A DNA stretch of 60,939 nucleotides from assembly GCA_900549485.1 (NCBI GenBank), contig UROG01000010.1, positions 1-60,939 on the forward strand, given 5' to 3'. Positions within the stretch are counted from its first letter, which is position 1; each line of letters starts with the position of its first letter. The position numbers and the translations under genes are program-made. This DNA is from an uncultured Eubacteriales bacterium (lineage in GTDB: Bacteria > Bacillota > Clostridia > Oscillospirales > Oscillospiraceae). Below, in pieces: positions 8,689 through 17,175 of the stretch. Under the pieces are notes generated by a model. That model was given only the letters and a program-made list of their open reading frames with translations, ran no database searches and was not told the origin of the DNA.

Positions 8689-9564
8689 TCATGCCGCGGG
8701 GGTGGCGGCTTCGGGCGTTTTGTAAAGCGCCACGAATTCCTCAAAGGTAAGCCCCTTTTCCATTATGTACGTCGCCGCCTCAACGCCGACATAGCGGAAG
8801 TGGAACGGCTCATACATAACGCCGGTTATATCCTCCTTGCCGTCGGGGAAGCGGAGAATGAAGCCGTATTCATGGCAGTGTGCAAGAAGATACTGATACG
8901 TTGCGGTGTTTTCGATGCTGCGGTTCTTGATCTCGTAATAATGATCCGTTATGTCGCAGCAGATGCCGGTCTGGTGTTCGCTGCATCCGGCGGGCATTGT
9001 GATATAGAACCCATTTGCGTCCTTGCCGTCTGCTACGCCGTTGTTATTGCATACCCTTATGAAGTTTGCCGCCTGATCGGAATAACTGCGGTAGCCGGAG
9101 GAGAGGTAGACCGAAAGCCCCTGTGCTTCTGCGGCGGCTTTCATGGCGAGAATAGGATCCTTTATACGGGAGTCCAGAGGACACTGACTGTCGCTGACCG
9201 CAACGATCTCGGGCGGGGCAAAGTCGGCCGAAAGGGGATTGTCCGCATTGACAAGGACGTATTCCCAGCTGTTTATATCAATGTCCGGCAGGTCGGATTC
9301 AGGCTCTTCCGGAACAGGCTCCTCAGTGGGGGCGGGCGTCTCGGCAGGCGTGGGCGTCTCCGCGGCGGCGGGCGTCGGGGTCTGCTGCGCGGCGGCAGCC
9401 TCTTCGGCTTTCATGCGTGCAACGGCCTCGCTGTAAACGTAGGCATGCTCGCTGTCAAAGTCGTTCGTGTGCGGGGAAGTTGAGACGCGCTTGTATGTAT
9501 AAAAAGAGAAAAGAATCAGCATAGCAATGCCGAATATAACTCTGAATCCGCGGCTTCCTTTCAT
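8689..9564 (-). CDS. Membrane-anchored D-alanyl-D-alanine carboxypeptidase, VanY/M15B family
   Basis: 291 residues from the ATG at 9564 (AGGAGG just upstream). An N-terminal membrane helix (about residues 8-24, VIFGIAMLILFSFY) is followed by a low-complexity Ala/Pro/Glu/Thr linker (about 50-95) and a C-terminal M15 peptidase domain. Zinc and catalytic motifs are visible: SEHQTGICCDI (SxHxxGxxxD) and EPFHFRYVG. It would trim the terminal D-Ala of cell-wall stem peptides outside the membrane. There is no VanRS/VanX context, so a wall-maturation role is more likely than glycopeptide resistance. It is divergent from the MBL-fold gene. Confidence 0.92.
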   Translation of the reverse strand: MKGSRGFRVIFGIAMLILFSFYTYKRVSTSPHTNDFDSEHAYVYSEAVARMKAEEAAAAQQTPTPAAAETPTPAETPAPTEEPVPEEPESDLPDIDINSWEYVLVNADNPLSADFAPPEIVAVSDSQCPLDSRIKDPILAMKAAAEAQGLSVYLSSGYRSYSDQAANFIRVCNNNGVADGKDANGFYITMPAGCSEHQTGICCDITDHYYEIKNRSIENTATYQYLLAHCHEYGFILRFPDGKEDITGVMYEPFHFRYVGVEAATYIMEKGLTFEEFVALYKTPEAATPAA

Positions 9565-9597
9565 CTTTGCCTCCTGAAAAATATGTGATATATGTAG

Positions 9598-9626
9598 ATA
9601 ATAGCATTTTAGCAGAGCAAGGTCAA
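9598..9626 (-). promoter_or_regulatory. Promoter for the VanY-like gene
   Basis: Minus strand TTGACC, 17 bp, TATTAT, ending about 35 bases upstream of the start codon. Confidence 0.65.
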
Positions 9627-9650
9627 CTGCCAAAATTCATAATACTGCGC

Positions 9651-9679
9651 TTGACGGCGCGGGAGAGGACAACTATAAT
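9651..9679 (+). promoter_or_regulatory. Promoter for the MBL-fold hydrolase gene
   Basis: TTGACG (9651-9656), 17 bp, TATAAT (9674-9679), a near-consensus sigma-A promoter 28 bases upstream of the start codon. Confidence 0.75.
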
Positions 9680-9707
9680 TATAAAAAAGCTGTCGGGAGG
9701 AATATTT

Positions 9708-10319
9708 ATGCTCATTACATGGTACGGCCATTCATGCTTCAAGATTGAAAGCACGGAGGGCAGTATTGTCTTTGACCCGTATGCGCCGGGAAAAGTTCCC
9801 GGGCTTTCTTTGCCGCCGCTCACGGCGGACGCGGTCGTTTGCAGCCACGGACATGATGACCATAATTATGCGTGCGGCGTGACTCTCACGGGGAAAAAGC
9901 CGGCGTTCACGCTCAGGCAGATCAGGACATATCACGACGGCAAAAAAGGCGCGCTGCGCGGGGAGAATCTTGTCACCGCAGTAGATATGGAGGGGATGCG
10001 GGCCGTCCATATGGGCGATATCGGGCATCTGCTTACTACGGAGCAGGTGAAGGAGCTTGGCAAGGTGGACGTGCTTTTCATCCCTGTCGGCGGATATTAC
10101 ACAATAGATGCTCAGACAGCGGCAATGACGGCGTCGGTCATAGCGCCGCGTATCGTGATACCTATGCACTATCGCGGCGGCGGCTTCGGGTTTGACGTGC
10201 TGTCAAAGGCAGACGACTTCGTCCGGCTGTCAGGCAATGTAAAGCGCTTTGACAGCTCCGCGATCGAGATAGACGCGGAAACGCCGCCCATGACGGCGCT
10301 GCTGAAATGCCCCGTGTAA
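9708..10319 (+). CDS. Metallo-beta-lactamase-fold hydrolase, UPF0173/UlaG-like
   Basis: 203 residues starting MLITWYGHSCFKIE, the typical beginning of the UPF0173/YtkL-type MBL-fold family. The metal motif is SHGHDDHNY (HxHxDH), with a later HMGDIGH and the C-terminal H of IPMHYRGGG. GGGAGG lies seven bases upstream of the ATG. Such proteins hydrolyse ester or phosphoester-like bonds, and the substrate is unknown for most. It stands alone with its own promoter. The next gene starts 52 bases on with a weak ribosome site and could be cotranscribed. Confidence 0.87.
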   Translation: MLITWYGHSCFKIESTEGSIVFDPYAPGKVPGLSLPPLTADAVVCSHGHDDHNYACGVTLTGKKPAFTLRQIRTYHDGKKGALRGENLVTAVDMEGMRAVHMGDIGHLLTTEQVKELGKVDVLFIPVGGYYTIDAQTAAMTASVIAPRIVIPMHYRGGGFGFDVLSKADDFVRLSGNVKRFDSSAIEIDAETPPMTALLKCPV

Positions 10320-10371
10320 AAAACCATAATTTTGCGTGCTGAACGATTGCTTGCAGGAAAGAAGCAGAGTT

Positions 10372-11496
10372 ATGAATAACTTCGGAAAAAAGATCATGAT
10401 AGCAGACGACAACGAAATGAACCGCATGATACTTACCGATATGCTTGAGAAAGAGTTCGATCTTATCGAGGCAAACGACGGAGCGGAAGTGATCGAAATC
10501 CTTAAAGAGCGTGCGGATGAGATAGGCATTATTCTGCTGGACATCAATATGCCGGTAAAAAACGGGCTTGATGTGCTGGCGGAGATGAATTTGCAGCGTT
10601 GGACGGATGATGTTCAGGTCATTATCATCTCGGCGGAAAATTCGCCTGTCCAGATGCGCCGCGCATATGACCTCGGCGCGGTGGATTTTATAAACCGTCC
10701 GTTTGACCGCTCGATAGTTCACCGCCGTATAGTCAACACCATAATGCTCTATGCCAAGCAGAAGCAGCTTACCCATATGGTCGCCGAGCAGATAGCGCAG
10801 CGTGAGCACACGACAATGCTCATGGTAACTGTGCTGAGCTATATAGTCGAGGCGCGAAACGGCGAAAGCGGACGGCACGTGCGCGACATAAACATAATCA
10901 CCGAGGCGCTGCTCAGGCGCCTTTTAGGCAGAACCGACAGGTACGGCGGCATTGCGGGCAATCTGGACGTGATATGCACAGCCTCGTCTTTTCATGATAT
11001 CGGCAAGATAAACATCCCGTCTGAAATTCTCAATAAGCCCGGAAAGCTTACCGCCGCGGAATATGAAATAATGAAAACTCATGCCGCAATAGGCGGGGAT
11101 ATGATGGACGAGCTGACCGAATTTAAAAATGAGCCGCTTGTGAAATACAGCCGCCAGATATGCCGCTGGCATCATGAGCGCTGGGACGGCAGCGGATACC
11201 CCGACGGACTTAAAGGCGATGAGATCCCGATCGCCGCGCAGGTCGTCTCACTTGCGGATGTGTATGACGCGCTGACGAGCGAGCGGTGCTACAAAAAGGC
11301 ATACAGCCATGAAAAGGCTATGGAAATGATAATGAACGGGGAGTGCGGCGCGTTCAATCCGCTGCTGCTTGAATGTCTCCGCGACAGCGAAGAGCAGCTT
11401 CGGAAGGAACTGACGGCGGATGCAGGGCTTGAAAGCGTTTTTGACGGGAGAGCCGAGGAAAGCATCAGGAGAGAGCTTGAGAATCTGCCGGAATGA
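10372..11496 (+). CDS. Response regulator with HD-GYP phosphodiesterase output domain
   Basis: 374 residues. The N-terminal receiver domain (about 6-125) has the acidic DDN near residue 12, the phosphoacceptor Asp in IILLDINMP near 57, and a conserved Ser and Lys-equivalent region. The C-terminal HD-GYP domain (about 160-340) has FHDIGKI and HHERWDGSGYPDGL with both signature motifs intact, so c-di-GMP hydrolysis is plausible. The ribosome site is weak (GAAGCAGAG). The gene directly precedes an HPt protein 24 bases downstream, which suggests a phosphorelay. No histidine kinase is in the window. Confidence 0.93.
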   Translation: MNNFGKKIMIADDNEMNRMILTDMLEKEFDLIEANDGAEVIEILKERADEIGIILLDINMPVKNGLDVLAEMNLQRWTDDVQVIIISAENSPVQMRRAYDLGAVDFINRPFDRSIVHRRIVNTIMLYAKQKQLTHMVAEQIAQREHTTMLMVTVLSYIVEARNGESGRHVRDINIITEALLRRLLGRTDRYGGIAGNLDVICTASSFHDIGKINIPSEILNKPGKLTAAEYEIMKTHAAIGGDMMDELTEFKNEPLVKYSRQICRWHHERWDGSGYPDGLKGDEIPIAAQVVSLADVYDALTSERCYKKAYSHEKAMEMIMNGECGAFNPLLLECLRDSEEQLRKELTADAGLESVFDGRAEESIRRELENLPE

Positions 11497-11520
11497 CAGA
11501 CACAGAAAGGACACTAAGCA

Positions 11521-11871
11521 ATGGACGTTGAAAAAATATACCGGGAGATAGGCGAAGATTATGAGAGCGTTGCTGCGCGTCTTGGGAATCCGGCGCTGAT
11601 CGCCAGACTTTTAGAGATGTTTGCGGATGATAAAAATTTCGTAACGCTTGAGACGGCGCTTGCGGACGGGGACTGCGAAACCGCGTTCAGAGCCGCGCAT
11701 ACGCTTAAAGGCGTTGCAATGAACATGGGCTTTTCAAAGCTTGCCTCAAGCGTGTCAGCGCTTACGGAGCTGCTTCGCAAGGGTGCGGTCGAGGGCAGCG
11801 GGAAGCTGCTTGAAGCCGCTGCGGACGAATACCGCAGGGTGATAGACAGGCTCGCCGCCGCGGAGGAATAA
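11521..11871 (+). CDS. HPt (histidine phosphotransfer) domain protein
   Basis: 116 residues, a helical bundle with the HPt signature AAHTLKGVAMNMGF, His near residue 60. An AGAAAGGA site precedes the ATG. Stand-alone HPt proteins shuttle phosphate between hybrid kinases and response regulators. Being cotranscribed with the response regulator-HD-GYP protein, it is the likely partner. The gene ends before a strong bidirectional terminator. Confidence 0.92.
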   Translation: MDVEKIYREIGEDYESVAARLGNPALIARLLEMFADDKNFVTLETALADGDCETAFRAAHTLKGVAMNMGFSKLASSVSALTELLRKGAVEGSGKLLEAAADEYRRVIDRLAAAEE

Positions 11872-11910
11872 AACGGCGGGAAGCAGATGAGCAGCGCCGG
11901 TCATAAATGA

Positions 11911-11947
11911 AAAAGTGTTTTGCCCGATTCATGAGCAAAACACTTTT
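11911..11947. terminator. Bidirectional terminator between HPt and DUF975 genes
   Basis: 13-bp stem AAAAGTGTTTTGC / GCAAAACACTTTT with U-tracts in both directions, serving the convergent gene ends at 11871 and 11964. Confidence 0.85.
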
Positions 11948-11963
11948 TTGCATATATCCTGTT

Positions 11964-12707
11964 TTACCACTCGGATTTTCCGTCAAGACCGTTCTTGAGA
12001 GCGAGATATACTTCCGCCCTTGCAGACTTGATGTAAGGAAATACATAGAACACGCCGACAATATTAAGGCTTATCAGCGAGAGCAGGTTCCAGCCGATAA
12101 ACGAAAGGTCAAACACGAAGAGATTCCACTTGTTGCCGGTCATCAGCTGCTTGCTTACGGCGAAAGCCGTCTTTTTGTCCATTCCCGGGTTATCCGCAAC
12201 TATGTAAGGAACCATTGCGTATTCATACGCTTTGATAATACCCGGTATGATAAGCAGCAGGCTCCATAACGCGACCTGAAGCCTTATTGCGAACATCGAC
12301 CAGACATATTTCCAATAGTTCCCGTCCTGAAACCCGACGAGCAGATCGGAAAACTGTCCCTCGCCGCGGCTGTTGTTAAGGAAAAATCTGCGTCCGCCGA
12401 CATCGACAACGGAGAAGACGAATATGCCGAGAAGGCCGAATACCACCGTAAGCGACTTCGCGCCGCGCTCCGACTGCGGAAGGTTGTATATCGCCATCTC
12501 ATAGTCAAAGCTGCCGTCTTCGGCGTGGTATCCTTCAAAATACTCATAGCCGCGGTCAAGCTTTGACGGCACATCCTTTGCCTCGTATATACCGCTGAGC
12601 ATACCGTCGCACAGCAGCGCGATTATCAGCGCGACCGCGACGCACAGCCAATAATTCAGCTGAAACGCCTGCTTGCCTTTTGCTTTATATGCTTTTCTGT
12701 CAAACAT
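11964..12707 (-). CDS. DUF975 family integral membrane protein
   Basis: 247 residues, start ATG at 12707 with GGGAGG seven bases upstream. It begins MFDRKAYKAKGKQAFQLNYW, typical of DUF975, with membrane segments near residues 20-40, 85-105, 135-160 and 200-230. The motif GIIKAYEYAMVPYIVADNP is characteristic of the family. Function is unknown; members are common in Clostridia and Lactobacillales and share a fold with glycerophosphoryl-diester-phosphodiesterase membrane domains. Monocistronic. Confidence 0.85.
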   Translation of the reverse strand: MFDRKAYKAKGKQAFQLNYWLCVAVALIIALLCDGMLSGIYEAKDVPSKLDRGYEYFEGYHAEDGSFDYEMAIYNLPQSERGAKSLTVVFGLLGIFVFSVVDVGGRRFFLNNSRGEGQFSDLLVGFQDGNYWKYVWSMFAIRLQVALWSLLLIIPGIIKAYEYAMVPYIVADNPGMDKKTAFAVSKQLMTGNKWNLFVFDLSFIGWNLLSLISLNIVGVFYVFPYIKSARAEVYLALKNGLDGKSEW

Positions 12708-12817
12708 AATATAGCCTCCCAATTTTTTGTCTTTACATTATACGTCTGCCGCTATGCTTTTTCAACCGCTTTTTTATTTTTTTACGGCAATCAAATGTAT
12801 GTAAGAGTACAGGCAAA

Positions 12818-12864
12818 AGCGCTCATATACGGCTGCTGTTCACGGCAGTCCGTATATGAGCGCT
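12818..12864 (-). terminator. Terminator of rny
   Basis: 15-bp perfect stem AGCGCTCATATACGG / CCGTATATGAGCGCT with an inner CTGC/GCAG extension. Read on the minus strand it ends in TTTTGCC. It lies about 50 bases after the rny stop. Confidence 0.8.
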
Positions 12865-12912
12865 GATCGCTGTTGTTATATGCGCGTCCCATCAAGAGCG
12901 CGCTTGCGGTAT

Positions 12913-14466
12913 TTATTTTGCGTAATCAACGGCTTTAGTCTCACGCAGGAGATGAACCTTGATCTGACCGGGGTAGGTAAGCTCGTCCTCAATCTTCTTG
13001 GCGATGTCCCTTGCAAGAAGAACCATCTGATCCTCGCTGATCTCCTCGGGCTTGACCATAATGCGTATTTCGCGTCCCGCCTGAATTGCATAGGAGCTTG
13101 CAATGCCGGGGAAGCTCTTGGAAACTTCCTCAAGCTTTTCAAGACGCTTGACGTAGTTTTCGATATTCTCGCGTCTCGCACCGGGACGGGAAGCGGAAAT
13201 GGCGTCCGCCGCCTGAACGATGCAGGCGATAACGGTATGCGGCTCAACATCGTTGTGGTGGGCTTCGATCGCGTGGATAACCTCTTCGGACTCCTTATAC
13301 TTGCGGGCGATGTCCGCGCCGATAGTGACGTGGCTTCCTTCGACCTCATGGTCGATCGCCTTGCCGATATCGTGGAGAAGACCTGCGCGCTTTGCCGTTG
13401 CCACATCAACGCCCAGCTCCGCCGCAAGGAGGCCGGAAATATGCGCGACCTCGATAGAATGGTTGAGCACGTTCTGACCGTAGCTTGTACGGTATCTCAT
13501 TCTGCCGAGAAGCTTTATAAGCTCCGGATTCAGACCGTGGATATTAGTCTCAAATACGGCTCTCTCGCCCTCTGCCTTGATAGTGGCGTTAACTTCCTTC
13601 TGCGCCTTTGCTATCATAAGCTCGATGTTTGCAGGGTGGATACGGCCGTCAAGAATAAGCTTTTCAAGGGCGATGCGCGCAACCTCGCGCCGAACCGGGT
13701 CAAAGCTGGAGACGGTGATCGCCTCGGGGGTATCGTCGATAATAAGATCGCAGCCGGTCAGCGTTTCGATGCTGCGGATATTGCGGCCCTCGCGCCCGAT
13801 TATGCGGCCTTTCATCTCGTCGTTGGGGAGAGGAACGACGGAAACGGTGATCTCGCTTGAATGATCCGCGGCGCAGCGCTGTATCGCGGTGGCGATTATC
13901 TCGCGTGCGCGCGCATCGGCTTCTTCCTTGTACTGCGTCTCGATTTCCTTGACCTTCATTGCCATCTCGTGCGTGACGTCGTCGCGGACGTTCGCTATGA
14001 GATAAGCCTTTGCCTCTTCAATGGTAAAGCCCGAAATTTTTTCCAGCATATCGAGCTGACTCTTTTTAAGCTGGGAAATTTCCTTCTGCTGGGCTTCGGC
14101 GGCGGCGATCTTTCCGCTGAGCGTATCGTTCTTCTTTTCGATCGCGTCTATCTTGCGATCAAGGTTTTCTTCCTTCTGCTGAAGGCGGCGTTCCTGCTTC
14201 TGCAGTTCCGCACGGCGTGATTTTTCCTCCCGTTCAAATTCCGAACGGGCTTTGTGCATTTCTTCCTTTGCCTCTACGAGAGCTTCTCTTTTTTTGCTCT
14301 CGCCACTTTTAATAGCTTCATTTATTATTCTTTTGGCTTCTTCTTCCGCGTCTTCTATCTCTCTTTCACCGCGCTTTATACGCACGTTCCTGCTGAAATA
14401 ATACGCGGCCGCGAAAGTCACTAAGACCACTGCGAAAATAATAACTAACCAAAGGGTCGTTGACAT
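12913..14466 (-). CDS. rny: Ribonuclease Y
   Basis: 517 residues, the normal length for RNase Y, the membrane-anchored endoribonuclease that starts mRNA decay in Bacillota. Order of parts: N-terminal membrane helix (about 4-23), a long charged coiled coil (about 30-150), a KH domain with GRIIGREGRNIRSIE, and an HD domain with LLHDIGKAIDHE and EAHHNDVEP. The start ATG at 14466 places the helix at the N-terminus. The GGAGG site is 14 bases upstream, rather far, and a TTG inside that site is the alternative. Monocistronic. Confidence 0.96.
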   Translation of the reverse strand: MSTTLWLVIIFAVVLVTFAAAYYFSRNVRIKRGEREIEDAEEEAKRIINEAIKSGESKKREALVEAKEEMHKARSEFEREEKSRRAELQKQERRLQQKEENLDRKIDAIEKKNDTLSGKIAAAEAQQKEISQLKKSQLDMLEKISGFTIEEAKAYLIANVRDDVTHEMAMKVKEIETQYKEEADARAREIIATAIQRCAADHSSEITVSVVPLPNDEMKGRIIGREGRNIRSIETLTGCDLIIDDTPEAITVSSFDPVRREVARIALEKLILDGRIHPANIELMIAKAQKEVNATIKAEGERAVFETNIHGLNPELIKLLGRMRYRTSYGQNVLNHSIEVAHISGLLAAELGVDVATAKRAGLLHDIGKAIDHEVEGSHVTIGADIARKYKESEEVIHAIEAHHNDVEPHTVIACIVQAADAISASRPGARRENIENYVKRLEKLEEVSKSFPGIASSYAIQAGREIRIMVKPEEISEDQMVLLARDIAKKIEDELTYPGQIKVHLLRETKAVDYAK

Positions 14467-14796
14467 AGTAAGAAAACACACCTCCAATCTTTAAAATATT
14501 GTGGTGGTTTTGCAGACAAAAACAGTCTGCCGGGATAAGCGGCAGCCTTACTGTGCAAGTGTCTGAATCTAACGCAAGACGGGGCATAAAACGCGCCCGT
14601 CCGAATTGAACAAGCAATACTTTACGGATTTCTCCCCTGAAATCCCAAAATATTATCTGATATATTTTATCGCTTCCACAATATTATGTCAAGTTGTTCG
14701 TTCAAAATTTTTTAACGGATTTATCCCCCGGGGGAGCTTCCGAAATATCTCCGCCTTGATTATAATCAGGTCAGTTCAATTTCAGGAGGTATTCCA
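14467..14796. other. Divergent intergenic region between rny and the binding-protein gene
   Basis: About 330 bases with no convincing ORF. A small hairpin CTGCCG / CGGCAG (14527-14545) has a T-run beyond it on the minus strand and could attenuate rny. The right half is AT-rich and should hold the promoter of the binding-protein gene, whose AGGAGG lies at 14784-14789. Confidence 0.5.
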
Positions 14797-15936
14797 GTGA
14801 AAAAAATTTTATCGCTTATTCTCTGCTTTGCAATGCTGTCTTCTCTCTGCCTTGCGTTTGCCGACACACCGGATGAGATCACGGTGACGGATATGATAGG
14901 GCGCGAGGTCAGGATAATCCCCGGCAGCTATGAAAACGTTGTGTGCATAGGCGCGGGTGCGCTCAGAATGTACAGCTACGTCGGCGACATTGCACTGCTC
15001 TGCGGTGTTGAGGATATTGACAACGAGTCGCTTGAACAGCGCCCGAAAATGTTTGACGGCGTTGCAAGACCGTATATGCTTGCATACGGAGAGGAGTTCT
15101 CCGCTCTCCCGTCCTGCGGCGTGGGCGGCCCCAACGCACAGAGCGCGGAGGCTGAAAAGATCCTCTCCTGCGCCCCAGATATCGTCGTCTCCGAGTATGA
15201 GGACGTTGAAAAGGCCGACGCCCTTCAGGAGCAGCTTGGAGTTCCCGTCATTACGCTCAGCACCGGCAAAAACGCGGTTTTCGACGATGCATTTTCCGGC
15301 AGCATGAAGCTTCTCGGAACTGTGTTCGGCAGGGAAGAGCGCGCCGATGAGATAGTTTCCTTTGTCGAGGGCGAACGCGAAGAAATAAGCCGCCGCACAG
15401 CTGATATCAAGGATGAGGACAAGCCCGGCGTATATATCTGCGGCCTTGGGAACTGGGGCACGACCAACCACCTTATGACCGCCATGAACTTCTGCTCTTT
15501 TGAAGTCGCCAATGTTCGCAATGTCTGCACCGATCTGTCCGGTCCCGCCATTCAGCCCATTGAGGCGGAAAAGTTTGCCTCTCTCGGCGAGAATATGGAT
15601 ATTATGATAATCGACGCGGCAGCGGTGAAGAATATAAAGCCGCTCTATGCCGAGGACAGCACGATGTTCGACACCTGCAAGGCATGGCGCTGCGGCGAGG
15701 TGTATTTGCAGCTTGCATATAACGCGTATTACACCAATTACGAAACCGTGCTGTGCAACACGTGGTTCATCGCAAAAACCGTGTATCCCGAGCTTTTTGA
15801 AGATATAGACATGACCGAAAAGACAAACGAGATCACAAAGATCTTCCTCGGAAGCGAGCTTGCCGACGAGATTTTTGCCTGCCCCGCAAGCTTTGGCGGC
15901 TATGGAAAGATAGATACCGCAGATTTTTTTAACTGA
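14797..15936 (+). CDS. ABC transporter periplasmic/extracellular binding protein, iron-complex/cobalamin (TroA-like) type
   Basis: 379 residues, GTG start with AGGAGG seven bases upstream. The signal peptide (MKKILSLILCFAMLSSLCLAFA) ends in a type I-like LAFA site. There is a Cys but no clean lipobox, so the means of attachment is uncertain. ITVTDMIGREVRI is the usual opening of FepB/BtuF/FhuD-type proteins, and two lobes flank a long helix, as in class III binding proteins. Such proteins bind ferric siderophores, heme or corrinoids. No permease or ATPase lies nearby, so this is an orphan component. The ligand is unknown. Confidence 0.85.
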   Translation: MKKILSLILCFAMLSSLCLAFADTPDEITVTDMIGREVRIIPGSYENVVCIGAGALRMYSYVGDIALLCGVEDIDNESLEQRPKMFDGVARPYMLAYGEEFSALPSCGVGGPNAQSAEAEKILSCAPDIVVSEYEDVEKADALQEQLGVPVITLSTGKNAVFDDAFSGSMKLLGTVFGREERADEIVSFVEGEREEISRRTADIKDEDKPGVYICGLGNWGTTNHLMTAMNFCSFEVANVRNVCTDLSGPAIQPIEAEKFASLGENMDIMIIDAAAVKNIKPLYAEDSTMFDTCKAWRCGEVYLQLAYNAYYTNYETVLCNTWFIAKTVYPELFEDIDMTEKTNEITKIFLGSELADEIFACPASFGGYGKIDTADFFN

Positions 15937-15946
15937 TTTGAAAATA

Positions 15947-15975
15947 TAGACAATTTCGCAGAAATATGGTTTAAT
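15947..15975 (+). promoter_or_regulatory. Candidate promoter for the DUF362-ferredoxin gene
   Basis: TAGACA, 17 bp, TTTAAT, 32 bases upstream of the start codon, in the short gap after the binding-protein stop. Confidence 0.45.
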
Positions 15976-16007
15976 AAACACGGAATTATTTTATATGAGG
16001 TGATAAT

Positions 16008-17129
16008 ATGAATCCGTCAGACGTTTATTTTACCACATTTAAAACCTCCTCACGTGAAAATCTGCTTCAAAAGCTGCACCGGCTCATGAAGTCCGCCGGT
16101 TTTGAGCAGATAGATTTTACCGACAAATATGCGGCGATCAAAATCCATTTCGGTGAGCTGGGCAATCTTGCGTTCCTCCGCCCCAACTACGCAAGGGTCG
16201 TTGCGGACTATGTGAAGGAGCTTGGCGGCAAGGCCTTCCTTACCGACTGCAACACGCTCTATGTCGGCAGCAGGAAAAACGCACTTGACCATATGGACAC
16301 GGCATATCTCAACGGCTTTTCACCTCTCCAGACAGGATGCCATGTTATTATAGCCGACGGTCTGAAAGGCTCTGACGAACAGCTTGTCCCAATAAACCTC
16401 CCTTATGTCAAGGAGGCAAAGATCGGCAGGGCGCTCATGGACGCGGACGTCGTCATTTCCCTGACGCATTTCAAGGGGCATGAGGAAGCCGGCTTCGGCG
16501 GCGCGCTTAAAAATATCGGAATGGGCGGCGGCTCCCGCGCAGGCAAGATGGAGCAGCATTGCGACGGCAAGCCCTATGTCGATGAAAAGCTCTGTATCGG
16601 CTGCGGAAACTGCGCGAGGATATGCGCACACGGCGCGCCCGTTATCGAAAACGGCAAGGCGCATATTGATACCGACAAATGCGTCGGCTGCGGCAGATGT
16701 CTCGCCCTGTGCCCAAAGAACGCGGTCACTCCGTTCTTCCAGGATTCACTCAGGCTGCTCAACTATAAAATAGCGGAGTACAGCTATGCCGTGTGCAAGG
16801 ATCGCCCCTGCTTCCATATTTCGCTCATATGTGACGTTTCCCCCAACTGCGACTGCCGCTCCGAGAACGACATTCCTATCATTCCCGACGTCGGTATGCT
16901 CGCCTCGTTCGACCCCGTCGCGCTTGACCAGGCATGTGTCGATCTGTGCAATAAAATGCCGGTCATAGAGGGCAGCAGTCTGGACGACAATCTCAAGAAG
17001 TTCGGCGGTACGGATCATGACCATGAGCATTTTCACATGACCCATCCCGACGCCGAATGGAAGAGCTGCCTTGAGCACGCGGAAGAGATCGGGCTTGGAA
17101 CAAGAGAGTACAAGCTCGTCAGAATATAA
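16008..17129 (+). CDS. DUF362 protein with 2x[4Fe-4S] ferredoxin domain
   Basis: 373 residues. The DUF362 part occupies the first ~185 residues (KYAAIKIHFGELGN, SLTHFKGHEEAGFGGALKN). Next are two 4Fe-4S clusters with CIGCGNCARIC and CVGCGRCLALC (about 195-245), then a C-terminal DUF362 continuation with FDPVALDQACVDLCNK. The extra Cys-rich run CDVSPNCDC could hold another metal site. A GAGGTG site precedes the ATG. Members are cytoplasmic iron-sulfur proteins of unresolved function, some in anaerobic redox pathways. It may be cotranscribed with the binding-protein gene but has its own candidate promoter. Confidence 0.9.
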   Translation: MNPSDVYFTTFKTSSRENLLQKLHRLMKSAGFEQIDFTDKYAAIKIHFGELGNLAFLRPNYARVVADYVKELGGKAFLTDCNTLYVGSRKNALDHMDTAYLNGFSPLQTGCHVIIADGLKGSDEQLVPINLPYVKEAKIGRALMDADVVISLTHFKGHEEAGFGGALKNIGMGGGSRAGKMEQHCDGKPYVDEKLCIGCGNCARICAHGAPVIENGKAHIDTDKCVGCGRCLALCPKNAVTPFFQDSLRLLNYKIAEYSYAVCKDRPCFHISLICDVSPNCDCRSENDIPIIPDVGMLASFDPVALDQACVDLCNKMPVIEGSSLDDNLKKFGGTDHDHEHFHMTHPDAEWKSCLEHAEEIGLGTREYKLVRI

Positions 17130-17175
17130 AAATCAGCTTGTCAGAGAACCTTGGTTCTCTGACAAGCTGATTTTT
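17128..17175. terminator. Bidirectional terminator hairpin carrying AGCTTGTC arms
   Basis: 23-bp perfect stem with a 2-nt loop. The arms read AAAAATCAGCTTGTC outward, with AGAGAACC at the apex, and T-tracts lie on both sides. The hairpin overlaps the stop codons of both convergent genes (stops at 17127-17129 and 17174-17176). Its AGCTTGTC/GACAAGCT arms match palindromes at 47678 and 59541. Confidence 0.85.

Noticed and set aside
8689..9564. Vancomycin resistance gene vanY
   Set aside because: Although the peptidase domain is VanY-like, there are no vanRS, vanH, vanA/B or vanX genes nearby; a general wall carboxypeptidase is the simpler reading.
12856..13860. 334-codon plus-strand open frame opposite rny
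   Set aside because: Overlaps the RNase Y coding region and its terminator; no ribosome site or homology.
14809..15981. 390-codon minus-strand open frame opposite the binding-protein gene
   Set aside because: The plus-strand frame has signal peptide, ribosome site and family motifs; the minus frame has none.
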